Source of the DNA: Vitis vinifera
Taxonomy: Eukaryota > Streptophyta > Magnoliopsida > Vitales > Vitaceae
Assembly: GCF_030704535.1 (NCBI RefSeq)
Contig: NC_081810.1
Location: 7,202,501-7,266,500 of the forward strand
Length of the DNA: 64,000 nucleotides
Direction of reading: 5' to 3'
This document shows, one piece after another, positions 9,996-22,062 of this stretch. The notes beneath the pieces were generated by a model. It was given only the letters and a program-made list of their open reading frames with translations, was not told the DNA's origin and made no database searches. A program made the translations under genes and the position numbers. How positions within the stretch are numbered: position 1 is the first letter of the stretch; each line of letters begins with the position of its first letter.

Positions 9996-12590
9996 TATGT
10001 TGATGTGAGAGATTCCTCCACATGCATGTATATGTGAAATACATGTGATTTTTTATGGAGTCTTGATATGTATGGTTGAACAAGTCATGCGTTTTCGTCT
10101 TTTCTCTCTATTTGAAACACATGTGATTTTATATCTTTCACATCAACGTATATGAGAAAAATTGTTCTATGATGTTGTTGGTATAGATATTTAGATAAAT
10201 GACTTTGACCAAGGCTAAATAAAACACCTATGTTTGGTTCTTAAAAAATATCGAAAAAAAAGGAAAAAAATTGTTAAGAAAAATGATTTTTACATATTTG
10301 ATTTTATTAAAAGAAATATGAAGAAAAATAAAATATGATTAAAAAGTGATAGAAATTTATGTATTTTAAAATTATTTAATTTATACGTAATGAAGAAAAA
10401 TGAGTTTAAAGAATCATGAAAAAAAATTAAATACTAAATCTGTTTTTTATTTTTATTTATTTGTTTTTTCTTTTCTTTTCTTTTATTTTTTTATTTCTCT
10501 TACATATTCCCCCAAATTTCCTAAAACCCAACATAGCGTAAAAAGTGGTAAACTAATAAGCTTGATAACATTTTATTGAACTAGGCAATTGAAATTTTGA
10601 TTTGGTATGATATTCCCCCACAAGATGGTAGGTCCCTTTAGAGATACCTGGCTCACACATCAAAAGGCAACTCCCTTTTTAATTTGGCGGTTTGGTGACA
10701 AGATCTATGAAATGAATTAGCATAAAGTTATATGAAACCAATGTTATAATAAGTTTTTATGCATTAAGAATTGAGTAATTGAACTTAGACAATTAAATGA
10801 TCGATTCAATTTAGTTTTGTTTAATAATAATTGTTAATTTGGACTAAAACCAACAACTATATAATTGAATATTGTAGACAAAAAGTTTAAATAATATTAT
10901 TATAATAAATCACCTCATATTATTACAACTCATTTCAAATTGTATTATTATAACCCAATGATATGAATAATTATTGTTATAGTTTATTTCAATTATATGA
11001 ATCAACCCATACAAAAAAGCTATGTAAGTGTGGTTTAGGATCTGTTTAAATGTGAAGAGTATACGTTGAATCCATAATATAACTAAATGGATATTACACG
11101 TTATGAGTTTATATGTATAACTTTCATATTGATTTGATTTATTTTTAATTTTTAAATGAAAAATCATGGATTGAATCAATCTGGTTCAATTTTAGGTTTA
11201 CAATATCAAAATTGTTAAAAATTTAAATCTATTTTCAAAAAATATTAGACAACTAATGTTTACTTTTCACAATACCGTGAAAGGGGATTACTAACAGAAT
11301 AAATAATGTAAGAGTGTGGTGGATGATTTAGTATTGTCATTTTTAACCTAATCGATGTATAGAAAACTTGCCACCATAGGCAACTTGCACCAACTAAGCA
11401 AATGGTCTTACCGTTCCCTTTGGACACTTTCCCAGAAATATGGGTCTATCATGTTTCTCCAACTTGGTAGTGTTCTACCATTGTAATCTCTTCAACTGAT
11501 ATGGTTGAATAAGTCTTGATATATATGTTGATGTGAGAGATTCTTCCACATGCAATGTATATGTGAAATACGTGTGATTTTTTATGGAGTCTTGATATAT
11601 ATGGTTGAACAAGTCATGTGTTTTCGTCTTTTCTCTCTATTTGAAACACATGTGATTTTATATCTTTCACATCAACGTATATGAGAAAAATTGTTCATCT
11701 ATGATGTTGTTGGTATAGATATTTAGATAAATGACTCTGATCAAGGCTAAATAAAATACCTATGTTTGGTTCTTAAAAAATATTTAAAAAAAAGGAAAAA
11801 ATTATTAAGAAAAATGATTTTTACATATATGATTTTATTAAAATAAATATGAAGAAAAATAAAATATAATAAAAAAGTGATAGAAATTTATGTATTTTAA
11901 AATTATTGAATTTATACGTAATGAAGAAAAATGAGTTTAAAGAATCATGACAAAAAAATTAAATATTAAATCTGTTTTTTATTTTTATTTTTTAGTTTTT
12001 TTATTTCTCTTACATATTCCCTCAAATTTCCTAAAACCCAACATAGCGTAAAAAGTGGTAAACTAATCGGTTTGATAACATTTGACTGAACTAGGCAATT
12101 TAAATTTTGATTTGGTATGATATTCCTCCACAAGATGGCAGTCCCTTTAGAGATACCTGACTCGCACATAAAAAGGCCGCTCCCTTTTTAATTTGGTGAT
12201 TTGGTGACAAGATCTATGAAATGAATTAGCATAAAGGTATATGAAACCAATGTTATAATGCTATGTTATATCATAGGAGCCTTGGTGATGGAAGTGCATC
12301 GTTTGGTTTAGAGTATCAAATTCAAACCAAGTCATCTAATAAGTTTTTATGCATTAAGAATTGAATAATTGAACTTAGAAAATTAAATGATCGATTCAAT
12401 TTAGTTTGGTTTAATAATAATAATCAATTTAATTACTTGATTTACTTTGTTTCGATTTTATAACAGAAAATAACTATTTTTTCTTTTGTTAATTTGGACT
12501 AAAACCAACAACTATATAATTGAATATTGTAGACAAAAAGTTTAAATAATATTATTATAATAAATCACCCCATATTATTGCAACTCATTT
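9837..12590 (+). repeat. Local tandem duplication inside unit A
   Basis: The segment 9837-11361 is repeated in part at 11362-12590, each copy starting with a P450 exon-1 relic. The first copy lacks about 80 bp (the GGAGCCTTGGTGATGG stretch, present at about 12280 and in unit B at about 22845). The second copy lacks the later part that unit B and copy 1 share. Unit A has therefore been rearranged several times. Confidence 0.75.
11362..11515 (+). pseudogene. P450 exon-1 relic, unit A copy 2 (local tandem duplicate)
   Basis: The relic restarts at ACTTGCCACCATAGG and repeats about 150 bp of the relic at 9837-9995, followed by the same downstream AT-rich DNA. Unit B has only one copy. The second copy therefore arose by a local duplication inside unit A, or unit B lost one. 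Confidence 0.8.
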
Positions 12591-12716
12591 ATCTTAAATC
12601 CGACAAAAAGACATTATTTATGTTTGCTTTTGTCACTTTTTCTTTATATTATAAATCCTTGTTTGTTTTATAAAGTAAGAAAAATGAGGTGAAATGATTC
12701 AATAAATGTAAATGAT

Positions 12717-12736
12717 ATATATATATATATATATAT
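12717..12736. repeat. (AT)n microsatellite
   Basis: A run of about ten AT units, followed by CTTTAAAAATGATG. The unit B counterpart at about 24056-24065 has only a few units. Confidence 0.8.
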
Positions 12737-13147
12737 CTTTAAAAATGATGACTTGAAATCAATAATTAACTATTTCAAGGAGTTAATGTTTTAGACTTAT
12801 CCAAAATATCATTTCTCTTTTTTTTTTCTTTTTTTTTTTTTGCATTTTTTTTTCCTTCTTCTTTTTCAATTTTTTTTTTCATTTTTTAACTAAATCAAAA
12901 TAGAAAAACTAAAACAATGAAGGGTGCCTAAGATGAAAAATGCGAAAACAAAGGGAAATGAAAAAAGAGATAAAAAAAAAAAAAAAAAAAAGCGCAGTTA
13001 TGAGTGATCAATGATAATATAAAAACCCAAAATTAGTTTAGTCGAAACAAAATATAAAAATTCATGTTTCATAGAGCCACCTACTTTTCTTATGTCAGGC
13101 TTGACTCCCTCAATTATTGTTAGCTGAGTGGAGGAAAATTTAGGGAC

Positions 13148-13155
13148 TATAAATA
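13148..13155 (+). promoter_or_regulatory. TATA box of the intact unit B P450
   Basis: TATAAATA lies 63 bp before the start codon at 13219, a distance that allows a short leader of about 30-40 bases. The truncated unit A copy has CCTAAATA here. Confidence 0.55.
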
Positions 13156-13218
13156 ACTGGGCTTCCATTGTTAAGGGACACCAAGCACAAACATCACTCA
13201 CCAGTTTCATAGAGCTTC

Positions 13219-14928
13219 ATGGCCATGGAAATCGCAGAAGCTGTAATGGAGGTCTTTTCTCCATCTTCTGTAACAGACTGGCTTTTCACACTCAGTGTGG
13301 TCCTTCTTTCTGTCCTTTGTTTCTTTCTCGTTCAAAAATGGGGAAACAGAGCTGTATTAGAAAGAGCAACTACTCCTCCAAGCCCTCCAAAACTTCCCAT
13401 CATAGGCAACTTGCACCAACTAAGCAAACTGCATCACCGCTCCCTTTGGACACTCGCCCAGAAACATGGGTCCATCATGTTTCTCCAACTAGGTAGCATT
13501 CCCACCATTGTAATCTCTTCAGCTGATATGGCTGAACAAGTCTTGAGAACCCGAGACAACTGCTGCTGCAGCAGGCCTTCGTCTCCAGGGTCAAAGCTGC
13601 TTTCTTACAATTTTCTGGACCTGGCCTTCGCCCCATACTCAGATCACTGGAAAGAGATGAGGAAGCTTTTCAATGCTAATCTTCTGAGCCCGAAGAGGGC
13701 AGAGTCGCTTTGGCATGCGAGGGAAGTAGAGGTTGGTCGCTTGATCAGCTCTATCTCCCAAGATTCACCTGTCCCAGTTGATGTGACACAGAAGGTATTC
13801 CATCTTGCGGATGGCATTCTTGGTGCTTTTGCTTTTGGAAAGAGTTATGAAGGGAAGCAGTTTCGGAACCAGAAGTTTTATGATGTTCTTGTGGAGGCTA
13901 TGAGAGTATTGGAGGCTTTCTCAGCTGAGGACTTCTTCCCAACAGGAGGGTGGATCATAGATGCCATGTCTGGACTCCGAGCCAAGCGCAAGAACTGTTT
14001 CCAAAACCTTGATGGTTACTTCCAAATGGTGATTGATGATCATCTTGATCCTACCAGGCCAAAACCAGAACAAGAAGACCTGGTTGATGTCTTCATACGG
14101 CTCTTGGAAGATCCGAAAGGTCCATTTCAGTTCACCAATGATCACATCAAGGCCATGCTCATGGTAATTAATTTCTTTTTCTGCTGTTGTTTTCTGGGTG
14201 GTTGCATTTTTATTTATCTTTTTTTTAGTTGTTAATTTTCAAGCATTAAGATAACCAAAATGTATTCTATTTTCCAGAATACATTTCTTGGTGGCACAGA
14301 CACTACCGCAATTACTTTGGACTGGACAATGTCAGAGCTCATGGCAAACCCCAGGGTGATGAACAAGTTACAAGCTGAAGTCAGGAGCTGCATTGGAAGC
14401 AAACCAAGAGTGGAAAGAGATGATCTTAACAATCTCAAGTACTTAAAAATGGTAATCAAAGAAGCTCTGAGGAAACATACACCAATCCCACTCTTAATCC
14501 CCCGTGAAACAATGGACTACTTCAAGATCCACGACAAAAGCAGCAGCAGAGAATATGACATTTACCCCGGAACAAGGATCCTAGTCAATGCATGGGGAAT
14601 CGGAAGAGACCCCAAAATCTGGAAGGACCCAGATGTGTTTTACCCAGAGAGGTTTGAGGACTGTGAGATTGAGTTTTATGGGAAGCACTTTGAGCTATTG
14701 CCATTTGGGGGTGGCAAAAGGATTTGCCCTGGAGCTAACATGGGAGTCATCACCGCAGAGTTCACATTAGCAAACCTGGTCTACTGTTTTGATTGGGAAC
14801 TTCCCTGTGGGATGAAGATAGAGGACCTTGGCCTTGAAGAAGAGCTGGGTGGCATCACTGCTGGCAGGAAGAAACCTCTTTGCCTTGTTGCTAGGAGATG
14901 TGGTTGCAGTTGCACTGAGCCTATGTGA
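13219..14928 (+). CDS. CYP71-type cytochrome P450 monooxygenase (intact, 531 aa)
   Basis: Two exons, 13219-14163 and 14278-14928, are joined across a 114-bp phase-0 GT-AG intron (ATG|gtaatt, tttccag|AAT) at the position usual for CYP71. The protein has an N-terminal membrane anchor (about residues 18-40), a proline-rich hinge PPSPPKLPIIGN (about 52-63), the I-helix GGTDTT (320-325), the ExxR pair E377/R380, FYPERF (436-441) and the haem loop FGGGKRICPG with Cys465. All catalytic landmarks are present. It should be an ER-bound haem monooxygenase using NADPH-P450 reductase; the substrate cannot be told from sequence, and CYP71 enzymes act on terpenoids, phenolics, coumarins and others. At 531 residues it is slightly long because of a Cys-rich tail (CGCSCTEPM). 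A second ATG two codons on (13225) could also start it. It is the parent-like copy of the deletion derivative at 2155. Confidence 0.9.
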
Positions 14929-15089
14929 CTGAAAGCTGTGGTAGGAGGGTAGTAGTCTCCAGCATTCATCACTCTTCCATCAATGATGATGAGTTGGGGA
15001 AGAATAATATTATCTTTCTTTAATCACTGTATTAGATCCTCTATCCAGAAGTTCCCCTTCTTATGATAAAGCTGCTCGCTTTGAGCTTT

Positions 15090-18000
15090 GGGAAACTTGT
15101 GTTTTGGAGCTGTTATTTCAGAATTATATGGTTTTCGGAATAGACAATAGGAAATATGATAATCAGCTTTTCATATGAAAAGTATTATTGTTTTTGTGCA
15201 CTCTGAGCTGGCTTTATCTTCTATGCCCAAATTGCCCCTCCGTTTCTCCAGCTCAATATCCTCAACATCATCCTAACTTCCATGTCAACAGGACCACTAA
15301 AATTAAGAAAAAACACTAAATTACGAATCTTTAACTTCTCAAAAAAGGAAAAAAAAAACACCCAACCCGACCACCTAATCTAAATACTTTCTTCTCTCAT
15401 TTGGAAAATCTCTCATTTTTCTTCACTCCCAACAACCCAAAATTTCTCTAATTTCAATTCATAAACCCAAATCCAAAACTCCAAGGTGGTGTCAAAATGC
15501 ACCTTTCAGCATGCCTCTGATTGAGATGCCTTAGCTAGGCGATTGCCTTGAGCCCTAGCCGTAGCTGACTCTCGTCTAGGAGCCATGGGGGTCCGAGAGA
15601 ATTCAGGAAAAACGAAATAGAGCTTAGGTGGAGAGAGTAGGTACCCAAAAATTGAAACCCTAACCTCCAAATGCTTCCTAGACTCGCAAATATGTGTCCA
15701 AGATAGCTTTATCAGTGAGAAATAGCACCAAACATCTCTTTTAGGCTACTAAATCAGTGAAGCCCTTGAAGAACTAGAGGAAACGATGTAGAAAATGAAG
15801 CGCGGGAGACTCTTAATGTATTAGGTCCCGACGAATTGGTTTATCTATCCTCAATTAGGAAGAAAAGTCTACTGGAAGAGAGAGAATGTTTGATCTTTTT
15901 TGGTATTTTGGTAAATATACCTTAGGTACTACTTTAATTGCCCTTAGATACTACCTTAATCTACTTTAGGTACTACCTTAACTGACCTTAGGTACTACCT
16001 TAACCAACTTTAGGTACTACCTTAACAGACCTTAGGTACTACCTTAGTTAAATTTGTGTACTACTTGTGTGAAGGCTTGGAATTTCATTTGTGGATATTA
16101 CTTACTTCATTTGTGACCCTTAAAGCATGCCATTTTGTGATTAATTAGTGTAGTTGGTTGGTTCACCTATGGTATTTTGGTTACTGTACCTTAGGTACTA
16201 CCTTAATTTACTTTAGGTATTACCTTAACCAACCTTAAGTACTACCTTAGTTAAACTTATGTACTACCTGTGTGAAGGCTCGAAACTTCATTTATGGATA
16301 TTACTTACTTCATTTGTTACCCTTAGAGCATGTCATTTTGTGATTAATGCTATTGGAAGAGAGAAAATATGTTTTGCATCTTTTGACCGACCTTGATCGA
16401 GAAGGGTTAATCGGTTGACCGGTTTTATGTCTAAAACTGAAAATGACACCAACCCGCTCCTAGACAGTTGAATGAGTTGAAGGTGAACACGGGAAATAAA
16501 GAAAAAAAGACATTTGTGGCTAAATCATGAAAGCATAGAAGGACAAATAATAAAAATTGTGTCCATGATGAAACAACTATTGACTCTTATACCAACCCGT
16601 ATTTATTCATGTATGTGAATCATTTGAAGGATCAATATCATCTCTACTACAAGATTTAGTTCCTTCATTTGCTACCCAGACTTCATGGGTTTTAATAATG
16701 GGTACGTAACTACCTAAACAAGATGCTTCAAACCATACGAGGTTTTTTTTTATTTCTATTATTATTTTTATATTTTGGTCGTAATGCTATGCTTGGGTAC
16801 ATTTGTCTTCATTCAGGTCAAATTAATATTGATAAAGATAATTTTTTCCAAAATCAAAAGAATAATTGGATTGAAAAAATAAAGAATATTTAACCATCTT
16901 ATTATTCTATGATGGACATGAAAAAATAGATGGAAAACAAGAGGAGAGAGGGTCCATTGATGTGTCTACCCATCTTTGAGGTATCTATTTTTTTTTTATT
17001 AAAATTAGAATACCTTATTTATAAGTCATACATGTATAAATAATATAAAATAAAAATATAATGCTTTTTATAAATTAATAAATATTCATTTATCGATAAA
17101 TCAATAACCCTATTAAGATAATAATTTTTCTTGGTCTCAAAAATATTATTTATAAGGTTACACAAAAATATTGTTACAAGTTACACAAGATTCATTCCAT
17201 TGGTAACTGATATTGTTGTTGTTGAGGAAATAGGCAAATCTTAACCAACATCTATATATGATAATGAGAATTACAAATAAGAGATTTGTGGTAAATTAAA
17301 CAACATATCCCTAAATTTGCATTAACTAAAAATATAAGAATCAATTCATCTAAACAAAATACAACTACTAGATAACAATAAAAATGTGGAAGGGTCAAAC
17401 TGCATCTACAAAGTCCATAGAAGTAGAAGCTACAACTCCTAGTCTTTTGTCTCTCCAGTGCAATCCAATATCTGCATAAGTCATAGGAACTTGTCATACA
17501 TCTCAATAAAGAAATAGTATTGATTTTTAGAGACGATAGTTAGGTTAAAAGCTAGTACCCACAATCATTGAAGTTTCTTGTAGCGGCGGATTAGCTTTAG
17601 CAGCTCAGTTCCATGAATCTCTAAAGCATAACTCAGGTTGAAATAGGTCAAATTTGAGCAAATGGGGTAAATAGCTAGCATTGTAGTTGTCATAGTTGCT
17701 ATTATGAATTACTATTGCAAAAGATAGTACAAAACGTACATAATTCACACATGTATACCACATTTTAGGATAATAACAATTATTATTGAGTAAAAAATTC
17801 AAAATATAACAAATCAAGCTTAACTAAGGTAGTTACTAAGGTCGGTTAAAGTAGTACTTAAGGTAGATTAAAGTAGTACCTAAAGACTATTAAGGTAGTA
17901 CCTAAGGTATAATCACTAAAATACCAAAGGTGAACCAATTAACTACGCTAATTAATCACATAATGGCATGCTCTAAGGGTCACAAATGAAATAATTAATA

Positions 18001-19400
18001 TCCACAAATGAAGTTCTGAGTCTTTCACACATGTGGTATATAAGTTTAAATAAGGTAATACCTAAGGTCGGTTTATGTAGTACTTAAAGTAAATTAAGGT
18101 AGTACCTAAAGTAGATTAAGGTAATACCTAAGGGCTATTAAATTAGTTACTAAAGTAAAGTCACCAAAATACCATAGGTAAACCAACTAACCACACTAAT
18201 TAATCACATAATGATATGTTCTAAGGGTCACAAATGAAGTAAGTAATATCCACAAATGAAGTTCCGAGCCTTCACACAAGTAGTATGCAAATTTAACTAA
18301 GGTAGTACCTAAGGTCAATTAAGGTAGTGTACCTAAAGTGGATTAAGATATATAGTACCTAAAGGTTATTAGGGTAGTACCTAAGGTACAGTCACCAAAA
18401 TATCATAGGTGAACCAACTGACCACACTAATTAATCACAAAATGACATGTTCTAAGGGTCACAAATGAACTAAGTAATATCCACAAGTGAAGTTCTGAGC
18501 CTTCACACAGGTAGTACGTAAGTTTAACTAAAGTAGTACCTAAGGTCGGTTAAGGTAGTATCTAAGGGCTATTAAGGTAGTACTTAAGGTACAGTCACCA
18601 AAATACCAAAGGGGAACAAACATTCTCTCTTTTCCAGTAGACTTTTATTCCTAGTCGATGACCGATCAACCGATTCGTCGAGATCCAATACTTTAAGAGT
18701 CTCCTGCATTTCATTTTCTGCATCGTTTCCTCTAGTTCTTCAAGGTTTTCGCCGATTCAGTAGTCTAAAAGAGATGTTTGGTGTTATTTCTTGTTGCTAG
18801 AGCTATCTTGGACACAAATTTGCGAGACTAAGAAGTATTTGGAGGTTAGAGTTTCAGTTTTTGGGTACCTACTCTCTCCACCTGAGTTCCATTTCATTTT
18901 TCCCGAATTCTCTTGGACTCCCATGGCTCCTAAACAAGAGTCAACTGCGGTTAGGGCTGAAGGCAAGAACTCAGCTAAGGCGTTTCAGTCAGAGGCACGC
19001 CGAAAGACGCATTTTGACACCACCTTGGAGTTTTGGATTTGGGTTTTTTGAACTAAAATGAGAGAAATTTTGGGTTGTTGGGAGTGAAGAAAAATAAGAA
19101 AGGAAAACATTCAAATTGGGTGTTCGAGTTGGGTGTGTTTTTTATTTTTTAGAAGTTAAAGATTCAGAATTTAGTATTTTTTTTTTTTTCAATGGTCTTG
19201 TTAACATGGAGGTTGGGATGGTGCTAAGGATGCTGAGCTAGAGAAATGGAAGGACAAATTGGGCATAGAAGATGGAGTCAGCTCAGAGTTCACAAAAATG
19301 ATAATACTTTTCATATTAAAAGTTGATTCTCATATTTCCCATTGTTGGGTTCCAAAAACCATATAATTCCCAAATAGCAGCTTCAAAACACAAGTTTCCC
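15090..19400. mobile_element. Fold-back Mutator-like element, non-autonomous, unit B
   Basis: This is the counterpart of 2930-7375 and inserted at the same site. It begins GGGAAACTTGTGTTTTGG and ends CAAGTTTCCC, flanked by TTGAGCTTT (15081-15089) and TTGATCTTT (19401-19409), which differ at one base. Long inverted arms contain TTAGGTACTACC-type arrays (left about 15910-16310; right about 17820-18600). No transposase is visible. It is 135 bp shorter than the unit A copy, mainly through differing repeat numbers. Confidence 0.85.
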
Positions 19401-19849
19401 TTGATCTTTTCCTCAACACATGTGTTTAAGTTTGTGATATTTTCTCTCTTTTTGAAATCCACGTGATGTTATATCAAGAAGAAATAAGAAAAAAGAACTG
19501 AAAAAAACCATATAAATATCAAATTAACACATGAGTCATGATTCTTTTTTATAAAAGCATGATTTCTACTACTATAAAAGGGTTAAATATAACTCCATGA
19601 ATTGGTTATTTACCTTTTGCCTTTAATTATAATAGCAAAAATTCTAGCATAGAAATGAAATCCATGGCAGGAAACTAGGAGGAATATGAGAAAAATTAAT
19701 TGTTTATAATTAATGTTGTTGATACAATCACTTTGAGAAATGGCTTGGACCAAGGCTTATTTAACATTGAGGTTATATTTGGTTCTCAAAAAGTATATTA
19801 AGGAAGGAAAAAAAAATATTGAGAAAAATTATTTTTTTCGTGTTTGGTT

Positions 19850-20905
19850 ATATTATAGAAATACGAAAGAATGAGATATGAGTTTATAGAGATTATACGA
19901 GATGGATAGAGATGTGAGGAAGAATGGAAGACACTCGGTGGAGTGGAAGGGCTCATAGTTCAGGGTGTGGATATAAGGAGTGGGAAAGTGTGGAATGTTT
20001 TGGTAACCTAATAGTTGTATTTGGTTCTATCCTCTGTAATATTCTCTATGGTACAACAAAAAGTTTTTCTCTCAATTGTGAATGTAGATGTTGTTGGTCA
20101 AACCATGTTAAAACTCTGTGTACCTTTGTGTCGATTGTTTTATCTTTTTGTGAGCCTGAGTTTTAAGATTTCTAAAAAACCAAAAGATTATAAAGGAATT
20201 TTGATTGAAAGTGGAGTTGATTGCTCTTTTGTTGGGATAGATATAATACAAAAAGAGTAAATCATGGAAATATGGAAGATTGACTTAATGGAATTTGATC
20301 CAAGGTGGAGATTGTTGAAAAGTGTCTCAAATTACTAATTAGTGTAAATTCCTTTTTTTATAAAGAATATTGTATAAAATATTTCTTAAGTTGATGTATC
20401 ATTGTAATATTAGATTTCCTTATAGTTAATGAGGAAATTTATTAAGAATGTCTTTATAAATATTTTAGGTCATCAGGAGAAAAGGTCATGAGATGAAGAT
20501 GTGTTTGTAGAGACTTGTACAAGATAGATAGAAATGTAAGGAAGAATAGGAGACATCTGGTGGAGCAAGGGACTCATAGTTTAAGGTGTAAATACAAGGA
20601 GTGGGGAAACATGAGATGTTTCGAAAGCCCAATAATTGTATCTGGTTTTGTGCTTTTTAATATTCTCTATGGTATAATGAAAAGATTATGTATCATCTAT
20701 GGATGTAGGCATGGTTGGTCGAACCATGTTAAAACTTTGTGTACCTTTTTATGAATTGTTTTATTTTTATGTTCTTGAACTAATGTTGTTTGCATTAAAG
20801 TTTCTATTGGCACAACACTTGCATGAGGTGACTAACCTCAAAATGTTCCTTTTACTAGTGGATAAAATGATTTCCAATAAATGGTATATCAAAGGCCAAT
20901 AACAT
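19850..20905 (+). mobile_element. Worn Copia-type LTR retrotransposon remnant, unit B
   Basis: This is the counterpart of the remnant at 7800-8870. It has a direct-repeat pair (about 19990-20160 and about 20515-20790), a purine-rich CAAGGTGGAG tract, and an apparent LTR start TGTTGAAAAG at about 20313. It has no recognisable coding region. It is broken and old, and was inserted before the segmental duplication. Confidence 0.6.
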
Positions 20906-21808
20906 CATTATTGTCTAGGGTTGCATTGCATTACTACCTCCATTAAAGGTAATAAAGGTTAACAACTTATTTTCTATTGACTAGGATCACTGATGACTAG
21001 AGTTTCCAAAATCATTATAATAAATTAAACATTAAAATTCACTTTAAAACAATAAACAAATCACACAATATTCCCAATTTATTTAATAAATTAAGGAACA
21101 AATCAAAATATATTTCAGAAAATTATTCCTTGATTTACTTTGGAAATTTCAAACACTTTGATACTACTAAAAATAGATGAAAAATAGGTAGAGAATTATA
21201 TAATGACTTATTTGCACTATCAACCCTTACTAAGTTCGTAAATCCAAAGGAACAATGTTGTAGAAATTTCTTATGAATCACTTGAGAGATTTAAAGAAAT
21301 CCTTCAAATTAAAGTTTTGATAAATATTATACCCTAAGTATATATTTATTTATTATTTAATTATATACCAAAATTTAGTAAATTAATATTCCAAGAGAAA
21401 TATCGAATTTTCATTTCTTTTATTCACTTAACTTGTTTTTTAAAACAATTATTCAACCTTTTTTCCTTAAGGACTTTTAGTCGAATGTTTTTCTAGCATC
21501 CAATCATTTAAATAATTTATTTAATCTTTTATTAAGAACAATTCTTCTATACCTCAAAACCATACAAAAAAAACACTTCTATGATCTAACTTTTATGCAT
21601 ATTTAAGGGATAACCCAATCTATATATTTAGGTTTCTAATGGGAAAAGACAATTTCATCCTATGATTGATTGATTTATTATTATTTTTCAAAGCCCCAAA
21701 ATCTATCCTTACAACTCAAGCCCAGAGCTCAACATTAAAGCCTTACTATATTTAATTAACCCAAAGTTTTGTTTTCTTAATTAATTAAATTATGATTTTA
21801 CCCTAGTT

Positions 21809-22062
21809 ACACAGTGTGGTCCTTTATTCTGTCATCTGTTTCTTTCTCGTTCAAAAATGGGGAAACAGAGTTGTAGTAGAAAGAGCAACTACACCTCCAA
21901 GCCCTTCAAAACTTGCCATCATAGGCAACTTGCACCAACTAAGCTAATGGTCTTACCGTTCCCTTTGGACACTTTCCCAGAAATATGGGTCTATCATGTT
22001 TCTCCAACTTGGTAGTGTTCTACCACTGTAATCTCTTCAATTGATATGACTTAATAAGTCTT
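21809..22062 (+). pseudogene. CYP71-type P450 exon-1 relic, unit B
   Basis: It is collinear with the relic at 9739-9995 and shares its in-frame TAA (21945-21947), so the relic was already dead before the 11-kb duplication. It corresponds to about codons 24-110 of the intact gene and has no companion exons. Confidence 0.85.

Larger units (their letters stand above)
2012..13069 (+). repeat. Tandem segmental duplication, unit A
   Basis: This is the first of two head-to-tail units of about 11 kb. It matches 13076-24403 collinearly: P450 promoter and gene, fold-back Mutator-like element, Copia remnant, P450 exon-1 relic and an AT-rich tail. Homology starts at GCCACCTAC (2012; partner 13076) and ends after TTCATGTTT (13061-13069; partner ends at 24403). 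About six bases lie between the units. Unit A differs from B by a 1,111-bp deletion in the P450 and by an extra local duplication around 9.8-12.6 kb. Confidence 0.9.
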
